From the NCBI GenBank assembly GCA_003517915.1, contig DOZQ01000175.1, positions 1-7,988 on the forward strand: 7,988 nucleotides of DNA. The letters run 5' to 3'. Both the position numbers and the translations under genes were made by a program. Position 1 is the stretch's first letter. Every line of letters begins with the position of its first letter. This document shows, piece after piece, positions 5,501 to 7,988 of this stretch. The notes under the pieces are model-generated. The model was not told the origin of the DNA. It made no database searches and saw nothing but the letters and a program-made list of their open reading frames with translations. The DNA comes from Oscillospiraceae bacterium (lineage in GTDB: Bacteria > Bacillota > Clostridia > Oscillospirales > Acutalibacteraceae).

Positions 5501-5554
5501 TACAGTTTAAATTAAAAATGCACCTGATAGAGAATTATCAGGTGCGGCGTGGTG
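5501..5554 (-). terminator. Repeat element R5: hairpin plus T tract after parB
   Basis: GCACCTGATA (5520-5529) and TATCAGGTGC (5536-5545) form a perfect 10-bp stem with the same 6-nt loop as R3. ATTTTTAATTTAAACTGTAA follows on the minus strand. The upstream box is GCACCACGCC. It begins 21 nt after the parB stop and ends about 16 nt before the ATG of the 94-residue gene. In this copy only, TTAACA (5562-5557) is 17 bp from GATAAT inside the stem, so a promoter overlapping the hairpin cannot be excluded. Confidence 0.8.
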
Positions 5555-5575
5555 CGTGTTAAGTTGGGATATTGG

Positions 5576-6514
5576 TTAAGCTCGTCGGTTCATCCAGTTG
5601 TCCAGCAGCTTAAATATAGTATCCTCCATATCCTTTTTGCTGGTGTTGGCGGGGAAATACTTCTCTATGGCTTTGGTTTTAATGGAGATAGACGGCCCCG
5701 CGCCGGTTTCCTCGGCTATGATGACCTCCATAACCTCTTTTGTGAGCTTGTGTTCCTCTTGTTTCTTTTTAAGCCTTTCGGCTTGCTCCAGCGAGGGGGC
5801 GCGGCCTAAATCGCAGATAAACTCATACAGCCATATCTGCGGCATTTCTTTAAGATGTGAGATTGCTACGCCGACATTGAGCTTGATTTTGCCTGTGTCC
5901 ACCAAATCCAGCAGATTGGCGTTGAGCTCTGTAAGCCGGATATATCGCTGTATCTGCACTCCGCTTTCGCCGGTTTGTGCCGCAAGGATATCGCGCGATT
6001 TTTGACCTTTTAAATTGTGACCAAGTTGGTCACAATTATTCTCCGGTCTTCCGGCTTGCCGTTTCATGGCCTCCAGCTTCATCTTATAAGCAAAAGCCTT
6101 TTCGCTGGGCAAGATGTTCGGGCGGTAGATGTTGCTGTCCACCATGCGCCGGATTGCGGTATCATCGTCTGCCGTGGTAACCAAGCAGGGGAGCGCATTC
6201 AGCCCCGCTTGCTCAGCGGCGAATCTTCGCCTGTGGCCTGAGATGATTTCATATCCCCCGCCGTCGAGGGGCCGTACCTCCAGCGGAACGAGAACACCGT
6301 GCTCCTTTATGCTTTCGATAAGCTCCAGCATGGATTCATCATCAGGGATGACCTTAAAAGGATGATCCCTAAAAGCGTGTAAATCCTCCGCAAGCAATTC
6401 TATTACGGTATTTTTCGGGTCTGCCACATGGATTTCCGGCTCGCCTAGCCCGAATAAATCATCCACGGTAGCCAGCTTTATAGTCTGCCCCGGCCTTTTA
6501 GCGCGTTCGCTCAT
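5576..6514 (-). CDS. parB: ParB family partition protein, 312 residues
   Basis: ParB is the site-specific DNA-binding CTPase that loads at parS centromere sites and stimulates ParA during plasmid partition. The N-terminal catalytic domain starts near FRDHPFKVIPDDE (48-60) and contains SIKEHGVLVPLEVRP (68-82) and the GHRR motif at 93-96 in YEIISGHRRRFAAEQAG. RRMVDSNIYRPNILPSEKAFAYKMKLEAMKRQ (122-152) is the next conserved block, followed by a helix-turn-helix region around LAAQTGESGVQIQRYIRLTEL (177-197). The C-terminus carries a Lys/Glu-rich helix (ERLKKKQEEHKLTKE) and ends in a possible dimerisation helix. The length is normal for ParB of such elements. ATG 6514 overlaps the parA TGA (ATGA) and has GGAGGT at 6521-6526, so the two genes are translationally coupled. 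Confidence 0.95.
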   Translation of the reverse strand: MSERAKRPGQTIKLATVDDLFGLGEPEIHVADPKNTVIELLAEDLHAFRDHPFKVIPDDESMLELIESIKEHGVLVPLEVRPLDGGGYEIISGHRRRFAAEQAGLNALPCLVTTADDDTAIRRMVDSNIYRPNILPSEKAFAYKMKLEAMKRQAGRPENNCDQLGHNLKGQKSRDILAAQTGESGVQIQRYIRLTELNANLLDLVDTGKIKLNVGVAISHLKEMPQIWLYEFICDLGRAPSLEQAERLKKKQEEHKLTKEVMEVIIAEETGAGPSISIKTKAIEKYFPANTSKKDMEDTIFKLLDNWMNRRA

Positions 6515-7290
6515 GCTGTCACCTCCTGCGCTAAGGCCATGTAGCCGGAAGCGACTTTACCCTCAGGATCGTAGGCCATTATGCTCTTGCCCGCCGCAGG
6601 GGATTCTTCCGCGCGGACTGAGCGGGGAATACTTGCCCCAAAGATATGAATGTGCTTCCCGTAAGCTTTCCGGATGCTCTCAATAACGTCTTTCGCGTTA
6701 TTTGTCCGGGTGTCCACCATCGTCATGAGTATTCCGCTTATTTTTAAATCCCGGTTTAGCCGTTTCTTGATTCTGCCGATAGTGGCCAGAAGCTGTTCCA
6801 GCCCCTTAGCTGAGAGAAAAGAGGCTTGTACAGGGATTAGCACGGTGTCGGCGGCAACGAGCGCGTTGATTGTCAGCATCCCGAGGGAGGGCATACAGTC
6901 TATTAGGATATATTCATACTCATCTTTAATCGTATCAATATAATCCTTTAGGATGTATTCGCGGTCAACCGAAACATTGACTAGCGTGGTTTCAATGCCC
7001 GAAAGGGACATATCGGCGGCTATCAAGTCAATTAGTTCCGATTCATGATGAATAATCGGATTGGAAATGCTGGGGTCGTTTACAATTACTTGTTGCACGA
7101 TAGTGGCGAGAGTTACGCTCTCGCTATCGGGCGTGTAGCCGAGCGATGCGGAAAGGCTCCCCTGAGGGTCGCAATCCATAAGCAGCGTCTTGTGGCCAAG
7201 CTGTGCAAGGGCTGTTCCCAAGCTCGCGGTAGTGGTAGTTTTTCCCACCCCGCCTTTTTGATTGGCGATGGCTATGATGGTTGCGGACAT
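6511..7290 (-). CDS. parA: ParA family partition ATPase, 259 residues
   Basis: ParA is a deviant Walker-type ATPase that moves or positions DNA through gradients on the nucleoid. The deviant Walker A motif KGGVGKTTT is at 12-20 with the signature lysine, the A' motif DCDPQGSLS at 39-47 and the Walker B region YILIDCMPS at 127-134. Further family segments are LIPVQASFLSAKGLEQL and GILMTMVDTRTNNAKDVI. The start is ATG 7290 with GGGAGG at 7299-7304 and an 8-nt gap. The open frame extends 45 codons upstream to 7425, but that part is low-complexity Lys-rich and has no support. There is no N-terminal DNA-binding domain, so it is a short ParA; autoregulation, if any, would come from ParB or another protein. 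A large inverted repeat lies upstream at 7422-7481. Confidence 0.96.
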   Translation of the reverse strand: MSATIIAIANQKGGVGKTTTTASLGTALAQLGHKTLLMDCDPQGSLSASLGYTPDSESVTLATIVQQVIVNDPSISNPIIHHESELIDLIAADMSLSGIETTLVNVSVDREYILKDYIDTIKDEYEYILIDCMPSLGMLTINALVAADTVLIPVQASFLSAKGLEQLLATIGRIKKRLNRDLKISGILMTMVDTRTNNAKDVIESIRKAYGKHIHIFGASIPRSVRAEESPAAGKSIMAYDPEGKVASGYMALAQEVTA

Positions 7291-7421
7291 TGAAAATTCC
7301 TCCCGTTTTTTAATCTTTTTTACGTTTTTCAGGTTTTTGGGGCTGTTGTAAATACCACCCGTTACTGAAAATCGCTTTGTTATGAGATTTTTTCTATGTC
7401 CCTTAAATCCATCCGTACCAA

Positions 7422-7481
7422 GCACGAATAATCCGAACTCTCCGCCGATTATAATATTCGGCGAAGCGTTCGGATTTGTGC
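7422..7481. repeat. Large nested inverted repeat upstream of parA (candidate parS or operator)
   Basis: Three nested arm pairs share one centre: GCAC (7422-7425) with GTGC (7478-7481), AATCCGAAC (7430-7438) with GTTCGGATT (7468-7476), and CGCCGA (7443-7448) with TCGGCG (7458-7463). The outer 9-bp and inner 6-bp arms are perfect, with a symmetrical 4-nt by 4-nt gap between them. The loop is AT-rich and contains TATAAT-like sequence on both strands. A ParB binding centromere, an autoregulatory operator over the parA promoter, or a replication-related cruciform are all possible. Confidence 0.6.
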
Positions 7482-7509
7482 GTTATTTAAGCCAATAGCT
7501 TTATGTAAC

Positions 7510-7546
7510 CAGAGTGGCGGAGGTTCTACTGCCACTCTGTTGTTTT
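7510..7546 (+). terminator. 9-bp hairpin with T-rich tail on the plus strand
   Basis: CAGAGTGGC (7510-7518) and GCCACTCTG (7531-7539) pair perfectly over a 12-nt loop. On the plus strand TTGTTTT follows; on the minus strand there is no T tract. It lies 12 nt beyond the stop of the 82-residue gene, so it may act as that gene's 3' hairpin, but its T tail points the other way. No plus-strand gene precedes it. Confidence 0.45.
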
Positions 7547-7558
7547 CAAGTTTACAGC

Positions 7559-7807
7559 CTAAGCGGATATGTTGTTTCTTTTGTGTGCAGCCATCCACTC
7601 CGCAAACTCACTGCGTCCCGCTTCTGTGTTGAAAAATGCTTGGATTGCCGGAAGGATACATCTTGCAAAAGCGTCTATTTCGTGTTTGGGAGGATTGAAA
7701 CCGTCTTTAGCAAAAGACTTTTTTGCTGTTGGTTTATGGGTTGTTTTTGAAGAATAATGGCCTGTAATCTTAATCTGCCAACACCTTGCGGGATAAATAT
7801 CTGTCAT
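7559..7807 (-). CDS. Hypothetical protein, 82 residues
   Basis: This is a small basic protein with an unremarkable N-terminus and a helical C-terminus, EIDAFARCILPAIQAFFNTEAGRSEFAEWMAAHK (about 43-76). That segment has the look of small conserved proteins seen near maintenance genes of Clostridia mobile elements, but I cannot name a family or function. The start is ATG 7807 with AAGGAG at 7818-7823 and a 10-nt gap. It follows the upstream partial gene by 27 nt, so both probably share a transcript. It is separated from parA by 268 bp holding the 7510-7546 hairpin and the 7422-7481 inverted repeat; I saw no gene in that gap. Confidence 0.78.
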   Translation of the reverse strand: MTDIYPARCWQIKITGHYSSKTTHKPTAKKSFAKDGFNPPKHEIDAFARCILPAIQAFFNTEAGRSEFAEWMAAHKRNNISA

Positions 7808-7834
7808 GTGATTTAGGCTCCTTCTATTAAATTT

Positions 7835-7988
7835 TCAAAGTACGTTCGTGGCTCTTCCGTCCGCTTTATTGCGTGGCTGGTATTTGTTTTTCTCTAAGCG
7901 GCCCTCCTTTGCTGTCCTGAGTATCTCAGCGCACAGCGCCTTGACCTTGTTCGGTGCTAACCTTGTTGCCTCACGAATTTCCAACGTC
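7835..7988 (-). CDS. C-terminal 50 residues of an unknown protein (partial)
   Basis: The frame is open from the window edge to TGA 7837-7835. The visible end includes TLEIREATRLAPNKVKALCA, which looks like a helix-turn-helix, followed by EILRTAKEGRLEKNKY and a basic tail (QPRNKADGRATNVL). A DNA-binding regulator or accessory protein is possible. The fragment is too short for identification, but its composition and the 27-nt spacing to the next start support a real gene. Confidence 0.6.
   Translation of the reverse strand, partial: TLEIREATRLAPNKVKALCAEILRTAKEGRLEKNKYQPRNKADGRATNVL

Noticed and set aside
901..5554. Repeat elements as integron attC sites
   Set aside because: No GTTRRRY core or attC-like pair of boxes was found, and no integrase is in the window, though the cassette layout is superficially similar.
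901..5554. Repeat elements as a CRISPR array
   Set aside because: There are only five copies, each 0.8-1.5 kb apart with whole genes between them, and no cas genes.
901..5562. Repeat elements as promoters (GATAAT within the stem)
   Set aside because: Only R5 has a reasonable -35 (TTAACA, 17 bp away); R1, R2 and R3 have no -35 at that distance and R4 loses the -10.
5598..6005. Plus-strand frame of 135 codons opposite parB
   Set aside because: It is antisense to a clear ParB; Ser/Leu-rich composition is typical of a shadow frame.
7291..7425. 45-codon N-terminal extension of ParA
   Set aside because: ParA of this class starts a few residues before the Walker A motif, and GGGAGG is well placed before ATG 7290; the extension is Lys-rich filler.

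Overview
The window looks like part of a mobile element, either a plasmid or an integrative and conjugative element with a plasmid-like maintenance module. The likely host is a Firmicute of the class Clostridia. The evidence is strong Shine-Dalgarno sites of the AGGAGG type, several TTG and GTG starts, intrinsic terminators with T tracts, and a RepA_N-type replication initiator with a ParA/ParB pair of the kind common on elements of gut Clostridia. The host assignment is inference; no rRNA or housekeeping gene is present. All genes I accept lie on the minus strand, so the window is best read from high to low coordinates.

In transcription order: the tail of an unknown protein (7988-7835), an 82-residue hypothetical protein (7807-7559), a 268-bp gene-free stretch with a large inverted repeat and a second hairpin, then parA (7290-6511) and parB (6514-5576) with a 4-bp ATGA overlap. 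Between parB and rep lies a slot of six accessory genes: a 94-residue unknown, a ParB/Srx-like fold protein, a SEC-C plus YkgJ cysteine-cluster protein, an ASCH-like phage-type protein, a Cys-rich unknown and a 141-residue unknown. Last comes rep (881 to beyond position 1).

Two things stand out. First, five of the boundaries between parB and rep carry the same roughly 50-bp element: a GCGCCACGCC-like box, a perfect or near-perfect stem GCACCTGATA/TATCAGGTGC and a T tract, placed about 10-25 nt after one stop codon and usually 29-49 nt before the next start. A sixth boundary has an unrelated hairpin in the same position. The genes therefore look like interchangeable cassettes separated by terminator- or attenuator-like hairpins, mostly with no room for a promoter after the hairpin. 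Second, rep is split into two frames. Its RepA_N N-terminal part ends at a TGA at 368-366, while its recognisable C-terminal part continues in the -1 frame to the window edge. The change of frame falls inside four tandem 23-bp units (396-487), which are plausible origin iterons, and at an in-frame A_AAA_AAC heptamer followed by a 12-bp imperfect stem-loop.

parA, parB and rep would provide partition and replication. The accessory genes have no clear joint pathway; two of them carry Cys-cluster metal-binding motifs and one has a ParB-like fold. No tRNA, rRNA, CRISPR array, transposase or integrase was seen.
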